DNA of 64,000 nt from NCBI RefSeq assembly GCF_042854845.1, contig NZ_AP031498.1, positions 2,170,001-2,234,000 on the forward strand, in the 5' to 3' direction. This document shows positions 43,740 to 52,944 of this stretch, piece after piece. The DNA comes from Maricurvus nonylphenolicus. Lineage in GTDB: Bacteria > Pseudomonadota > Gammaproteobacteria > Pseudomonadales > Cellvibrionaceae. The position numbers and the translations under genes are program-made. The notes beneath the pieces are model-generated. The model saw nothing but the letters and a program-made list of their open reading frames with translations. It was not told the DNA's origin and did no database searches. Position 1 is the first letter of the stretch. Each line of letters starts with the position of its first letter.

Positions 43740-44504
43740 ATGTCTGAAGAATTACTGGTTGAAATTAATGACGGTGTCATGGTGATGACCCTTAACCGTC
43801 CCGAAGCCAAAAATGCTGTTACTAAAGCTATGGCTGAAAAAATTGCCGCCACCATGGATGAGTTTGAAGCAAGTGATGAAGTTCACGTTGCTGTATTGAC
43901 CGGTGCGGGTGGTGCTTTTTGTGCCGGTATGGACCTGAAAGGTTTTGTCAAAGGTGAACTGCCAACAGTACCGGGGCGCGGGTTTGGCGGTATGACTCAG
44001 TATGTTGGCAGTAAACCCATAATTGCCGCAGTGGAAGGCGTGGCTTTAGCCGGTGGTCTGGAACTGGCGTTAGCCTGTGATCTGATTGTTTGTGCTGAGA
44101 AAACCCGTTTCGGTATTCCAGAAGTAAAACGTGGCTTGGTTGCTGCTGCCGGTGGTTTATTGCGTTTGCCGCGTCAGATTCCACCACGTATTGCGATGGA
44201 GTACGCCTTAACCGGTGATTTCTTTGATGCAGCGCGTGCTTACGAATTAGGCTTGATTAATCGCGTTGTAGGAGAAGGTGAGGCGTTACAAGAGGCCTTG
44301 GCTATTGCCAAGAATATTGCTGCTAATGGCCCATTGGCAGTGAAAGCGTCTAAGGAAATTATCGTTAAGCAATCGGACTGGAAAACCACCGAAGCCTTTG
44401 CGGAACAAATGGATATTGCTCGTCCTGTCATTAAGAGTGAAGACGCAAAAGAAGGCGCTCGAGCCTTTGCCGAAAAGCGTCAGCCGAATTGGCAAGGTAA
44501 GTAA
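43740..44504 (+). CDS. Enoyl-CoA hydratase/isomerase (crotonase family)
   Basis: 254 residues with the crotonase fold. The oxyanion-hole motifs are GAGGAFCAGMDLKGF (about 57-71) and VEGVALAGGLELALACDLIV (about 98-117). The glutamate after GIPEVKRGL corresponds to one catalytic Glu site, with R-G-L following. Crotonases hydrate 2-enoyl-CoA, shift double bonds or cleave rings, and the catalytic residues seen do not settle which. The ribosome site GAGAGA precedes the ATG. It follows the flavoprotein gene by 36 bp and lies 64 bp before the thiolase homologue. Confidence 0.9.
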   Translation: MSEELLVEINDGVMVMTLNRPEAKNAVTKAMAEKIAATMDEFEASDEVHVAVLTGAGGAFCAGMDLKGFVKGELPTVPGRGFGGMTQYVGSKPIIAAVEGVALAGGLELALACDLIVCAEKTRFGIPEVKRGLVAAAGGLLRLPRQIPPRIAMEYALTGDFFDAARAYELGLINRVVGEGEALQEALAIAKNIAANGPLAVKASKEIIVKQSDWKTTEAFAEQMDIARPVIKSEDAKEGARAFAEKRQPNWQGK

Positions 44505-44568
44505 GTTTTTATTTGTGAAGATATTTGTTTGTTGAAAAATAAATAAGTTGTGAGTGAAGAGATAGTCT

Positions 44569-46089
44569 ATGACAGATGTATATTCTCAAGTTCCCGATTG
44601 GATGCCTGTTCTGATCGGTGCTGGCCAAACGGTAGAGCGAGAAGCAACCGCTGACTCCCCTATGGCACTGGCTAGCAAGGCAGCCATGGCTGCGGTGGAA
44701 GATACCGAAGCAAACGGCGTGGCTGCGGCTATCGATACGATCGCCGTTATCCGTATATTTTCCGATTCATCCAAGGCTTGGTCCTGCCAGCATGGTCGCA
44801 GCAACAATCCGCCGCAATCCATCGCCAAGGCCATTGGCGCTTCGCCTGAAAGCCGTATTTACAGTGCCGTGGGTGGCAATGAACCCTTGTCATTACTGAT
44901 TGAGTTCGCCCGTGATATTGCAAAGGGCAAACGTGATCTGGTGATGCTGGCCGGTGCTGAGGCTCTGTTAAATCAAAAGCAGGCCGATCGTCAGCAGCAG
45001 ATGCTGGATTGGGATGAAGCTTACAGCGAATCTTTGGAAGAGCGTCAAAGTGCTGCCAAGTTGCTGGCACCTCAGGAGCGTGCCAACGGCCTGATGTTAC
45101 CAATGTTCTTCTATAGCCTGATAGAGCAGGCGCGCCGTCAGGCATATGGCACATCGTTAGATGAGTATCAGCAACAGATGGCCGCGCTGTTAACGCCTTT
45201 AAATCAGCAAGCGGTAGAAAACCCTTACACGCAATTTACCAAGTCCTATGCGCAAGAGGACATTCTTGATGGGCTGCCATTAACCCATATCTACAACAAC
45301 CGCATGGTGGCAAAAGACGGTGTAAACCAGGGCGCGGCACTTATTTTATGTAGTGCAGGTAAAGCCCGAGAGCTGGGAATTAATCCTGAAAAATGGGTGT
45401 TCCTACACGGTTTAAGTCAGGGCACTGAATTGTGTTTTATCGAACGTGAAGATGTTTCTACCTCACGTATGGCACAGAAGGTTGTCGACGGCGCGTTAAG
45501 CATGGCAGGTAAATCGGTCGCTGATATTCAGGCCATGGATCTGTATAGCTGCTTCCCCTGTGCGGTGACCGCTATTACCGATCATTTGCAGTTGCCGGTT
45601 GACGGTGATGTGCCTTTGTCTTTAACCGGCGGCTTACCTTACTTTGGTGGCCCGGGTAATAACTACACCATGCACGGCCTGGCCGAAGCGGTAACTTACT
45701 CTCGTCGTAACCGCCAAGACTATACCTTGGTAACGGCGAACGGCGGCTTCCTTTCCAAACATGCTGCCGGTGTGTTTTCCGCGCAAGTCTCCGAGGTTGA
45801 TTGGCGGGACGCCGATACCCAGCAATCCCAGGCAGATTTAAAAGCCAAACCTATGGCTATTGATCCTGAAGCAGGGCGTATCGTGACCTATGTGGTGAAC
45901 TACCGCAAAGACGCGCCGGTAAATGCCATGGTGTTGGCTGAGAACGACAAAGGCGAGCGTTTTATTGCCACCACAGCAAAAGGGGATACGGATACGCTGG
46001 CAGCGATGCTGGCCGAGGATCCCAGTGGTCACGCTATTACCGTGACACCAACAGACATTGAATACCAGTTGCACTTCACCTTGGCGTGA
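44569..46089 (+). CDS. Thiolase-like protein with C-terminal OB-type domain, nucleophilic Cys absent
   Basis: 506 residues: a thiolase fold (1-about 400) plus a C-terminal extension of about 100 residues, as in the trypanosomal-thiolase-like (TLP) group. At the place of the nucleophilic cysteine (normally xCASG) it reads YSAVGGNEPL (99-107), with no cysteine. The second motif is LYSCFPCAVTA in place of HDCF, and the last is LPYFGGPGNNYTMHGLAE rather than GHPxGATG. So it cannot act by the normal thiolase mechanism. It may bind acyl-CoA or catalyse another CoA reaction. It lies between the crotonase gene and the acyl-CoA dehydrogenase pair. Confidence 0.83.
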   Translation: MTDVYSQVPDWMPVLIGAGQTVEREATADSPMALASKAAMAAVEDTEANGVAAAIDTIAVIRIFSDSSKAWSCQHGRSNNPPQSIAKAIGASPESRIYSAVGGNEPLSLLIEFARDIAKGKRDLVMLAGAEALLNQKQADRQQQMLDWDEAYSESLEERQSAAKLLAPQERANGLMLPMFFYSLIEQARRQAYGTSLDEYQQQMAALLTPLNQQAVENPYTQFTKSYAQEDILDGLPLTHIYNNRMVAKDGVNQGAALILCSAGKARELGINPEKWVFLHGLSQGTELCFIEREDVSTSRMAQKVVDGALSMAGKSVADIQAMDLYSCFPCAVTAITDHLQLPVDGDVPLSLTGGLPYFGGPGNNYTMHGLAEAVTYSRRNRQDYTLVTANGGFLSKHAAGVFSAQVSEVDWRDADTQQSQADLKAKPMAIDPEAGRIVTYVVNYRKDAPVNAMVLAENDKGERFIATTAKGDTDTLAAMLAEDPSGHAITVTPTDIEYQLHFTLA

Positions 46090-46120
46090 AGGGCACAACG
46101 TAACTTAACGGGGAACGATT

Positions 46121-47323
46121 ATGGATCTTAATTACAGCCCGGAGTATCAGGAGTTTCGTCAGGAACTTCGTGACTTTCTGGAAGCCAATAAAGACAAATG
46201 GCCTACACGCACACAAATAGTGCCAACCGAAGAAATGAAGGCCTGGCAAAAATTACTGATTGAGCACGGTTATACCGCACGAACTTATCCAAAAGAGTAC
46301 GGTTGTTATGGGGCCAAGCCGGATGTACTGAAATCTCGAATTATCGCGGAAGAGTTTACGGCGGCGGGTGCCTACCTTGGCCTGAGTGGTCAGGGGGTGG
46401 CCATGTTGGTTCCCACCCTGTTGGAGTTGGGCACTGAAGAACAGAAAGCCGAGTGGGTCGAGAAAACCCTGCATGGTGATGTGCTTTGGTGTCAGGGCTA
46501 TTCCGAACCGGGTGCGGGTTCCGATCTTGCTAGCCTGTCGACCAAGGCCACTGAAGATGGCGATGATTTTATTATCAATGGCCAAAAGATTTGGACCAGT
46601 ACTGCAGCCGAAGCCCACATGATGTTCTGCTTGGTTCGGACCGAGCCAGATGCGCCGAAACACAAAGGCATCAGTTATCTATTAATTCCAATGGATACGC
46701 CGGGAATTGAGGTTCGTCCTCTGGTTACCATGACTGGTGAAGCTGAATTCAACGAAGTGTTCTTTACCGACGTACGTGTCCCCAAAACCAATATTGTAGG
46801 TGCTCGCGGTGAAGGCTGGGCGGTTGCCAACTCTACCCTCAAACACGAGCGCGGCATGTTGGGTGACCCTAATATCGCCCGCAATCGTCTTGAAAAAATT
46901 ATTGCCATGATGAAAGAGGAAACCATCGACGGTACCACCTTGATGGAAAACCCTTTATTACGTGATCGTCTGCTGCAATTACAGGCGCGTATGTTAACCA
47001 TGCAGTTCAACAGCTATCGCACCCTTACTGCCCAGTCGAAAAAGCAAAATCCTGGCTTGGCGCAGTTAGTAGGCAAGCTACAGGGCTGTGAGTTACGCCA
47101 TCAAATCTCAGCACTGGCCATTGATGTGCTGGGTGAGCTGGGTTTGTTATTTGGCGAAACCCCACGCTTGCGTAATCACGGTGTTTGGCAGCGTCAGTAT
47201 ATGTTCGATCTGGGCTTGATTATTGGCGGTGGTACCGCGCAGATTCAGAAAAATATTATTGCTGAGCGTGGGCTGGGTATGCCTCGCGAACCTAAAGTTA
47301 TGAAAACACAGCCAGCGAAGTAA
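46121..47323 (+). CDS. Acyl-CoA dehydrogenase, pair 1 first subunit
   Basis: 400 residues with the ACAD fold: an N-terminal helical domain, the mid domain with QGYSEPGAGSDLASLSTKA and GQKIWTSTA (FAD contacts), and the C-terminal IIGGGTAQIQKNIIAERGLGMPRE. The usual YEGT catalytic Glu position reads GGGT, so any catalytic base must be elsewhere, as in the FadE26/FadE28-type subunits. It is followed after 14 bp by a smaller ACAD gene, so the two probably form a heteromeric enzyme like the alpha2beta2 steroid side-chain dehydrogenases. Electrons would go to ETF. Confidence 0.88.
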   Translation: MDLNYSPEYQEFRQELRDFLEANKDKWPTRTQIVPTEEMKAWQKLLIEHGYTARTYPKEYGCYGAKPDVLKSRIIAEEFTAAGAYLGLSGQGVAMLVPTLLELGTEEQKAEWVEKTLHGDVLWCQGYSEPGAGSDLASLSTKATEDGDDFIINGQKIWTSTAAEAHMMFCLVRTEPDAPKHKGISYLLIPMDTPGIEVRPLVTMTGEAEFNEVFFTDVRVPKTNIVGARGEGWAVANSTLKHERGMLGDPNIARNRLEKIIAMMKEETIDGTTLMENPLLRDRLLQLQARMLTMQFNSYRTLTAQSKKQNPGLAQLVGKLQGCELRHQISALAIDVLGELGLLFGETPRLRNHGVWQRQYMFDLGLIIGGGTAQIQKNIIAERGLGMPREPKVMKTQPAK

Positions 47324-47337
47324 GAGGGGAGACGATT

Positions 47338-48423
47338 ATGGAATTTGCATTAACCGACGAACAAATCCAAATGCAGGAAAGTGTTGAACGCTTTCTGGCT
47401 GAAACCTCCAATCTTGAGTATGTCCGCAAGACGACTAACGAAGGTGCTGTACATGATAAAGGGTTGTGGCAGGGCATTGCCGAGATGGGCATGACCGCAT
47501 TGCTCGTACCTGAAGACTTTGGCGGTATGGGTATGACAGTACTGGATGCCGCTTTGATTCAGGAGCAGTTGGGCTATCGCACAGCACCTGTAGGTTATAT
47601 CCCTAATGCTGTGCTAGCGCCAATTGCGATTACCGAAGGTGGTAGTGATGAGCAAAAAGCCAAGTGGTTGCCCGCGTTGGCTGAAGGTTCTTTAAATGTT
47701 GCTGTGGGTATTAATGAATCGGCCAGTGGCAGCCGTGATGGGGCAGGTATCAAGGCTGAAGGTGGCAAGTTGTTTGGTCGCTCACTGTTCGTACTGGGTT
47801 CCCAGGATGCTGATTTGTTTATTTTCTCCACCACTAACGGAGAGCTTTACGCTGTAGAAGCCGGAGCAGAAGGTTTAGACCTGTCTGAGCTAAATACCGT
47901 TGATACCACTCAGGCTGTTTTTGAAGCCAACCTTAACGATGTAACCGCCGAAGCGCTGAATGCCCGCGATGACTTGTTAGCTGAGTTGATTGATATTGCA
48001 CGCATTATGTTTGCTGCTGACAGCCTGGGTGCCTCGCAGAATATGCTTGATCAGGCCGTCGCTTACAGCCATGAGCGCGTCCAGTTTGGCCGCGCTATTG
48101 GCACCTTTCAAGCCGTCAAACATATGTGTGCAGAAATGGCCGGCGAAATTGAGCCGAGCCGTTCACTGATGTGGTACGCCGCCTACAGTTGTAGCGATGT
48201 GCCCGAAGATCGCAGCCTGATGGCCTGCCATGTAAAAGCACATATCTCCGAAATTAGCCGCTTTGTCGCACGCACTGCTACAGAAGCCCACGGTGGTATG
48301 GGCTTTACCGATGAGTTGGGTTTGCATTACTGGTTTAAACGTATTGGTTTTAACCGCCAGATTTTGGGTGGCCCAGAGAAAACCCGTGAACAAGCAGCAC
48401 GCTTGCAGAATTGGATTGCGTAA
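47338..48423 (+). CDS. Acyl-CoA dehydrogenase, pair 1 second subunit
   Basis: 361 residues, shorter and more divergent than its partner. It keeps the N-terminal ACAD helices (MEFALTDEQIQMQESVERFL), ESASGSRDGAG in the mid domain, RVQFGRAIGTFQAVKHMCAEM and HGGMGFTDELGLHYWFKRI. The C-terminal GGTxEIQ-type segment of FAD-binding ACADs is missing; it ends ILGGPEKTREQAARL. That matches the beta-type subunit of two-gene ACADs in actinobacterial steroid loci. The start has AGGGGAGA just upstream, and the gap to the previous gene is 14 bp. Confidence 0.86.
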   Translation: MEFALTDEQIQMQESVERFLAETSNLEYVRKTTNEGAVHDKGLWQGIAEMGMTALLVPEDFGGMGMTVLDAALIQEQLGYRTAPVGYIPNAVLAPIAITEGGSDEQKAKWLPALAEGSLNVAVGINESASGSRDGAGIKAEGGKLFGRSLFVLGSQDADLFIFSTTNGELYAVEAGAEGLDLSELNTVDTTQAVFEANLNDVTAEALNARDDLLAELIDIARIMFAADSLGASQNMLDQAVAYSHERVQFGRAIGTFQAVKHMCAEMAGEIEPSRSLMWYAAYSCSDVPEDRSLMACHVKAHISEISRFVARTATEAHGGMGFTDELGLHYWFKRIGFNRQILGGPEKTREQAARLQNWIA

Positions 48424-48440
48424 AGGCAACGGAGAAGACT

Positions 48441-49061
48441 ATGAAACTTTATCACAGCCGTAATACCCGCTCCCTGCGAGCCCTGTGGATGCTCGAAGAG
48501 ATGGGTGTTGATTATGAACTGGATATCCTGCCATTTCCGCCACGGGTAAAGCAGCCAGAGTATCTGCAGATCAACAAGCTCGGCACCGTGCCGTACTTTG
48601 TCGATGGCGATATCTCCATGACTGAGTCGACCGGTATTTGTCAGTATTTGGGCGATAAATATCAGTCTGCTTTAGTGGTATCTGCGGACCATCCTGAGTA
48701 TGGGGAATACATTAACTGGTTACATCAGTCTGATGCCTCTCTGACTTTCCCGCAGAGCTTGGTACTGCGTTACACCGTGATGGATAAGAATCCCGAAACC
48801 CGTGTTGTCGCTGAACAATATAAAACCTGGTTTTTAAGCCGCATTCAACGTGCCAGTGATCGCCTGAAAGATCATGAATATCTGGTGGATGATCGTTTCA
48901 CCATTGCGGATATTGCTGTGGGTTATGCGATTTTTCTGGCAACGAAGGTTCCTGTGGCGGAAGGAAAAATCATCGATCTATTAGAACCGCATATGCGTGC
49001 TTATCTGGATCGATTGATGTCTCGTCCAGCCTTTATTAAAGCTGAAGCGTTAGGCGCTTAG
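48441..49061 (+). CDS. Glutathione S-transferase family protein
   Basis: 206 residues from the ATG at 48441, which has GGAGAAG upstream; an earlier frame start at 48411 lies inside the end of the ACAD gene. The N-terminal thioredoxin-like domain has KLYHSRNTRSLRALWMLEE with the beta/theta-class serine region and NKLGTVPYFVDGD before the ESTGICQYL motif (glutathione-binding ES). The C-terminal helical domain has FTIADIAVGYAI. Cytoplasmic; may conjugate reactive intermediates or isomerise a ring or double bond. It sits between the two ACAD pairs in the same operon. Confidence 0.88.
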   Translation: MKLYHSRNTRSLRALWMLEEMGVDYELDILPFPPRVKQPEYLQINKLGTVPYFVDGDISMTESTGICQYLGDKYQSALVVSADHPEYGEYINWLHQSDASLTFPQSLVLRYTVMDKNPETRVVAEQYKTWFLSRIQRASDRLKDHEYLVDDRFTIADIAVGYAIFLATKVPVAEGKIIDLLEPHMRAYLDRLMSRPAFIKAEALGA

Positions 49062-49075
49062 GTAGGGGAAAGATT

Positions 49076-50281
49076 ATGAGTGAAGTAACTACGAAAGAAT
49101 TACAGGAATTTAGGGCTGAGATATCAGCCTGGGTAAAAGAAAATAAACCCGCTGAACCGGATTTCCTTTTACCGCTGACGTTTATGGAAGTGGGTACCGA
49201 ACAACAGTTGGACTTTCTGCGTGAATGGCAGCGCACGATTTATGATGCCGGTTATCTGGGCATGGCCTGGCCAAAAGAATACGGCGGCCACAGTATGGAT
49301 CCTAAATTTCAGGCCATTGCTGATCAGACCTTCCGTGCTCACCGCTGTCCGATCACCTTTAACTGGGTTGGTCTGGGGTGGGCCGGTCCTCTGATTAATC
49401 ATATGGGTACCGAGGCTGAAAAACAGAAACACCTCAAAGGTATTTTGACTGCCGAAGATATCTGGTGTCAGGGTTTTTCTGAGCCGGATCACGGTTCTGA
49501 TTTAGGTTCTGCACAAACCCGTGCAGTACGCGATGGCGACGAGTATGTCATCAATGGCCAGAAAATCTGGACCACTCATGGCAACTACGCCAAGTACATG
49601 ATTCTGGTGGCCCGTACCAATCCCGAAGCCAAGCGTAAATATGACGGCTTGTCTTTCTTCCTGGCGCCAATGAATACACCGGGCATTGAAGCGCGTCCGA
49701 TTCGCAAGCTCACCGGTGAGTATGGTTTTACCGAAACCTTCTTTACCGATGCACGCATTCCGGCTGATTGCCTGATGGGCGAAGAAGGGCAGGGTTGGAA
49801 GATCGCCATGCAAACGCTGCAGTTTGAACGTGGTGCCGAAGCTGGAGCTGCTGGTGGTGTCGCCACTGTTTCCAATACCGTTGATGACATGGTTAATGAA
49901 ATCAAAGGTATTCAGCGTGATGGTGAATCGGTATTGAAAGATCCGCTGGTTCGCGATGAGCTGGTGAAATTAATTATGAGCCAGAAAGCTCTGGCACTGC
50001 AGACGCGTCGTTCCATGATCAAACCTTTGACCATGGATTATCCGGGTTCGTTAATGCTGGGCCGTAAACTGACTAATACCGAACACGGTCGCGCTATGCG
50101 CAAGTTCGCCGTCAACATGATGGGCGCACAAGGTGGGCTCTACGTAGGTGACGAGGATGTATTGTCCGGTGGTTTCTGGCAGCGGGCCTATCTTAACTCT
50201 CTGGGGGCGACAATCGGTGGCGGTACCAGTCAGGTACAGACCAACATTCTTGGTGAAAAAGTACTTGGCTTGCCCAAATAA
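49076..50281 (+). CDS. Acyl-CoA dehydrogenase, pair 2 first subunit
   Basis: 401 residues of the ACAD fold with CQGFSEPDHGSDLGSAQTRA, GQKIWTTHG and a C-terminal IGGGTSQVQTNILGEKVLGLPK. As in pair 1 the usual YEGT glutamate is a Gly. The N-terminal part contains WPKEYGGHS. It begins 14 bp after the GST gene, is preceded by AGGGGAAAG, and is followed 39 bp later by the smaller partner. Pair 1 and pair 2 share the same large-small order and clearly differ in sequence, so they are probably two enzymes for successive steps rather than a fresh duplication. Confidence 0.88.
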   Translation: MSEVTTKELQEFRAEISAWVKENKPAEPDFLLPLTFMEVGTEQQLDFLREWQRTIYDAGYLGMAWPKEYGGHSMDPKFQAIADQTFRAHRCPITFNWVGLGWAGPLINHMGTEAEKQKHLKGILTAEDIWCQGFSEPDHGSDLGSAQTRAVRDGDEYVINGQKIWTTHGNYAKYMILVARTNPEAKRKYDGLSFFLAPMNTPGIEARPIRKLTGEYGFTETFFTDARIPADCLMGEEGQGWKIAMQTLQFERGAEAGAAGGVATVSNTVDDMVNEIKGIQRDGESVLKDPLVRDELVKLIMSQKALALQTRRSMIKPLTMDYPGSLMLGRKLTNTEHGRAMRKFAVNMMGAQGGLYVGDEDVLSGGFWQRAYLNSLGATIGGGTSQVQTNILGEKVLGLPK

Positions 50282-50320
50282 GCGAGCAGACGCGATCGGT
50301 TATCAGTAGGAGAAAAGATT

Positions 50321-51454
50321 ATGTCAGTTACAGGAAATACTTCCCTGGAATTTAGTGAAGAGCAGGCCATGTTAATGGACGTGGCGCAAGAGTTCTGCCG
50401 TGATAAATCACCGATTGCCGCCGTGCGCGAGCAATTGGAAACCGCTACCGGTTTTGACCAAGCCGTATGGGATGAAATGGTCGCTCTAGGCTGGACCGGT
50501 ATTGCCTTGCCGGAGGCCTGCGGTGGTTCTGCGATGGGCGTGGCAACCGTTGTACCTGTTGTTGAAGCCATGGGACGCGCCATGCTGGGTACCCCTCTGG
50601 TGAGTACCACCTTGGCGAGTCACTTATTAATGCGTGCCTCAGAGGCCGAGCAAGTACAAGGTTTGTTGGCAGAAGTGGTTGATGGTGCTATCGCTACGGT
50701 AGCCCTGTTGGATAACGGGGATTGGGGTGATACACGCATTCAGTGCAGCCTTGATGCCGAAGGTGTTCTACAGGGGCAGAAGTTGTTTGTTACCGATGCT
50801 TCTGTAGCTTCCTTCTTTGTCGTGGTAGCAGAACAGCAGGGCACTCCCGCATTGGCGGTTGTACGTGCCGATGCTTTGCCGGCCGATGCCATTAAAGAGC
50901 GTGTCCTGATTGATCAAACCAAACGTTCAGCCAATATCGATTTTACCGGTGTTAAAGCCGAGCAGGTGATTAGTGGCGAGAAAGTCGTTAGCGCGTTACG
51001 TGACCTGCGTTTATTAGGTGCATTGTTAACCGCAGCAGAAACAACCGGCAGCACCAGTGCCTGTATCGATACTATTACCGAGTATCTGACTACTCGTAAA
51101 CAGTTTGGTCAGTTGATTGGTTCCTATCAGGCACTAAAACATCCAACCGTAGAAATCCTGAATCAATACAACTACGCCCGCTCGTTTATCTATCACGCAG
51201 CAACGCTTATCGATGATGGATCACTGAGTGAGGATGCCGAAGTAGCTTGCCGTATGGCTAAAGCGCAGGCCAGCGATGCACTGGCTTATGGTGGCGACCG
51301 TGCGGTGCAATTCCATGGTGGTATGGGCTTTACCTATGAGTGTGATGCCCAACTGTATATCCGCCGCGCACAGTGGGTTCAGCAGCAGTTTGGCGATGCT
51401 ATGCATCACCGTAAGCGCTTGGCAACCTTATTACTTGATCCGCTGGTGGCGTAA
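50321..51454 (+). CDS. Acyl-CoA dehydrogenase, pair 2 second subunit
   Basis: 377 residues, the divergent ACAD partner. Visible features are LEFSEEQAMLMDVAQEFC at the N-terminus, TRKQFGQLIGSYQALKHPTVEI and HGGMGFTYECDAQLYIRRAQW. It ends soon after, without the GGTxEIQ-type FAD segment. The mid domain has lost the clear GSD motif (TVALLDNGDWGD stands in that region). It is the second half of the second two-gene ACAD. Confidence 0.85.
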   Translation: MSVTGNTSLEFSEEQAMLMDVAQEFCRDKSPIAAVREQLETATGFDQAVWDEMVALGWTGIALPEACGGSAMGVATVVPVVEAMGRAMLGTPLVSTTLASHLLMRASEAEQVQGLLAEVVDGAIATVALLDNGDWGDTRIQCSLDAEGVLQGQKLFVTDASVASFFVVVAEQQGTPALAVVRADALPADAIKERVLIDQTKRSANIDFTGVKAEQVISGEKVVSALRDLRLLGALLTAAETTGSTSACIDTITEYLTTRKQFGQLIGSYQALKHPTVEILNQYNYARSFIYHAATLIDDGSLSEDAEVACRMAKAQASDALAYGGDRAVQFHGGMGFTYECDAQLYIRRAQWVQQQFGDAMHHRKRLATLLLDPLVA

Positions 51455-51493
51455 GCCTGCACACTTGAATACATAAAAATAACGGGAGACGTT

Positions 51494-52927
51494 ATGAAAG
51501 ACTATTTACAGTTTTATATCGATGGCCAGTGGGTCGATCCAGAAACACCTAAAGCGCTGGATGTGATCAATCCGGCAACAGACGAAACCTGTGCGCGTAT
51601 TTCACTGGGTAGTGCTGCAGATGTAGATAAAGCTGTAGCCGCAGCAAAGGCGGCATTCCCCACGTTTTCGCAAACCACAGTGGAAGAGCGTGTAGCTTTA
51701 TTGGAGCGTATTGCTGAAGCCTTTAAACGTCGTTTACCAGAGATTGGTGCAGCGATTACTGAGGAAATGGGGGCGCCTGCGTGGCTGGCTAACGGACCAC
51801 AAGCGATGATGGCATATGGTCACTATGTCGTCGCCGCGCAAATTCTGAAGAGCTATCAGTTTGAAGAGCAAAGGGGCTCAACCTTATTGAGTAAAGAGCC
51901 CATTGGCGTCTGTGGTTTTATTACGCCGTGGAATTTCCCGGCTAACCAGATCGCTTGTAAGGTGGCTCCAGCGATTGCTACCGGCTGTACGATTGTTTTG
52001 AAGCCTTCAGAGGTGGCGCCACTGGATGCCATGATTCTGGCCGAGGTTATGCAAGAGGCAGAAGTACCTAAAGGTGTATTTAACCTGGTGAATGGTGACG
52101 GCCCTGGCGTAGGTTCGCCTCTGTCCTCACATCCTGATGTCGATATGGTGTCTTTCACCGGTTCTACCCGTGCCGGTGTGATGGTAGCCGAGGCTGCTGC
52201 ACCCACCATCAAACGTGTAGCTCAGGAACTGGGTGGTAAATCTGCCAACATCATCTTGCCGGATGCGGATTTGAAGGCTGCGGTTGCTCGCGGTGTTATG
52301 TCGATGATGGTCAATTCCGGGCAAGCCTGTAATGCGCCATCGCGTATGTTTGTCCCCCGCGAATTAAACGAACAAGCCAAAGCTATCGCCAAAGCGACTG
52401 CAGAAGTCGTTCAAGTGGTTGCACCGGAAGCGGGCGAGCAACGTGGCTCAATTGGCCCGGTAGCATCCTTCCCGCATTTCCAAAAAGTACAGGGTCTGAT
52501 TGAAAAGGGTATCGAGGAGGGCGCTACGTTGCTAGCGGGCGGTACGGGTCGACCAGAAGGTTTTGAAAAAGGCTGTTTTGTAAAACCTACCGTATTTGCC
52601 GATTGCACCAATGACATGACCATTGCCCAGGAAGAAATCTTCGGTCCGGTTTTGACCATGATTCCTTACGATAGTATCGATGATGCCGTCGAGATGGCTA
52701 ACGACACCGTCTATGGCTTATCCGGTTATGTACAAGCGGGCTCGGTAGAAAACGCCCAGGCAGTAGCTAAGCGTTTGCGTACCGGCATGATTCACCTCAA
52801 TGGTACTGCTGCCGATCTAAGCGCACCGTTTGGTGGTTTTAAACAATCCGGTAATGGCCGCGAGTGGGGCGAAGCCGGCTTTGAAGAGTTCTTGGAAAGT
52901 AAAGCCGTTCTGGGTGTCGCTGAATAA
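51494..52927 (+). CDS. Aldehyde dehydrogenase (NAD(P)-dependent)
   Basis: 477 residues. The motifs are ITPWNFPAN (143-151), the general base E245 in QELGGKS and the nucleophile C279 in NSGQACNAP. The C-terminal half has EEIFGPVLTMIPY and PFGGFKQSGNGREWG. The general class oxidises aldehydes to acids; the family is close to betaine/medium-chain aldehyde dehydrogenases. ThDP lyase and CoA ligase genes follow directly (17 bp and 33 bp gaps). The three together could turn a 2-hydroxyacyl unit to an aldehyde, then to an acid, then to an acyl-CoA. Confidence 0.9.
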   Translation: MKDYLQFYIDGQWVDPETPKALDVINPATDETCARISLGSAADVDKAVAAAKAAFPTFSQTTVEERVALLERIAEAFKRRLPEIGAAITEEMGAPAWLANGPQAMMAYGHYVVAAQILKSYQFEEQRGSTLLSKEPIGVCGFITPWNFPANQIACKVAPAIATGCTIVLKPSEVAPLDAMILAEVMQEAEVPKGVFNLVNGDGPGVGSPLSSHPDVDMVSFTGSTRAGVMVAEAAAPTIKRVAQELGGKSANIILPDADLKAAVARGVMSMMVNSGQACNAPSRMFVPRELNEQAKAIAKATAEVVQVVAPEAGEQRGSIGPVASFPHFQKVQGLIEKGIEEGATLLAGGTGRPEGFEKGCFVKPTVFADCTNDMTIAQEEIFGPVLTMIPYDSIDDAVEMANDTVYGLSGYVQAGSVENAQAVAKRLRTGMIHLNGTAADLSAPFGGFKQSGNGREWGEAGFEEFLESKAVLGVAE

Positions 52928-52944
52928 GAGTAGAGAATTTAATT

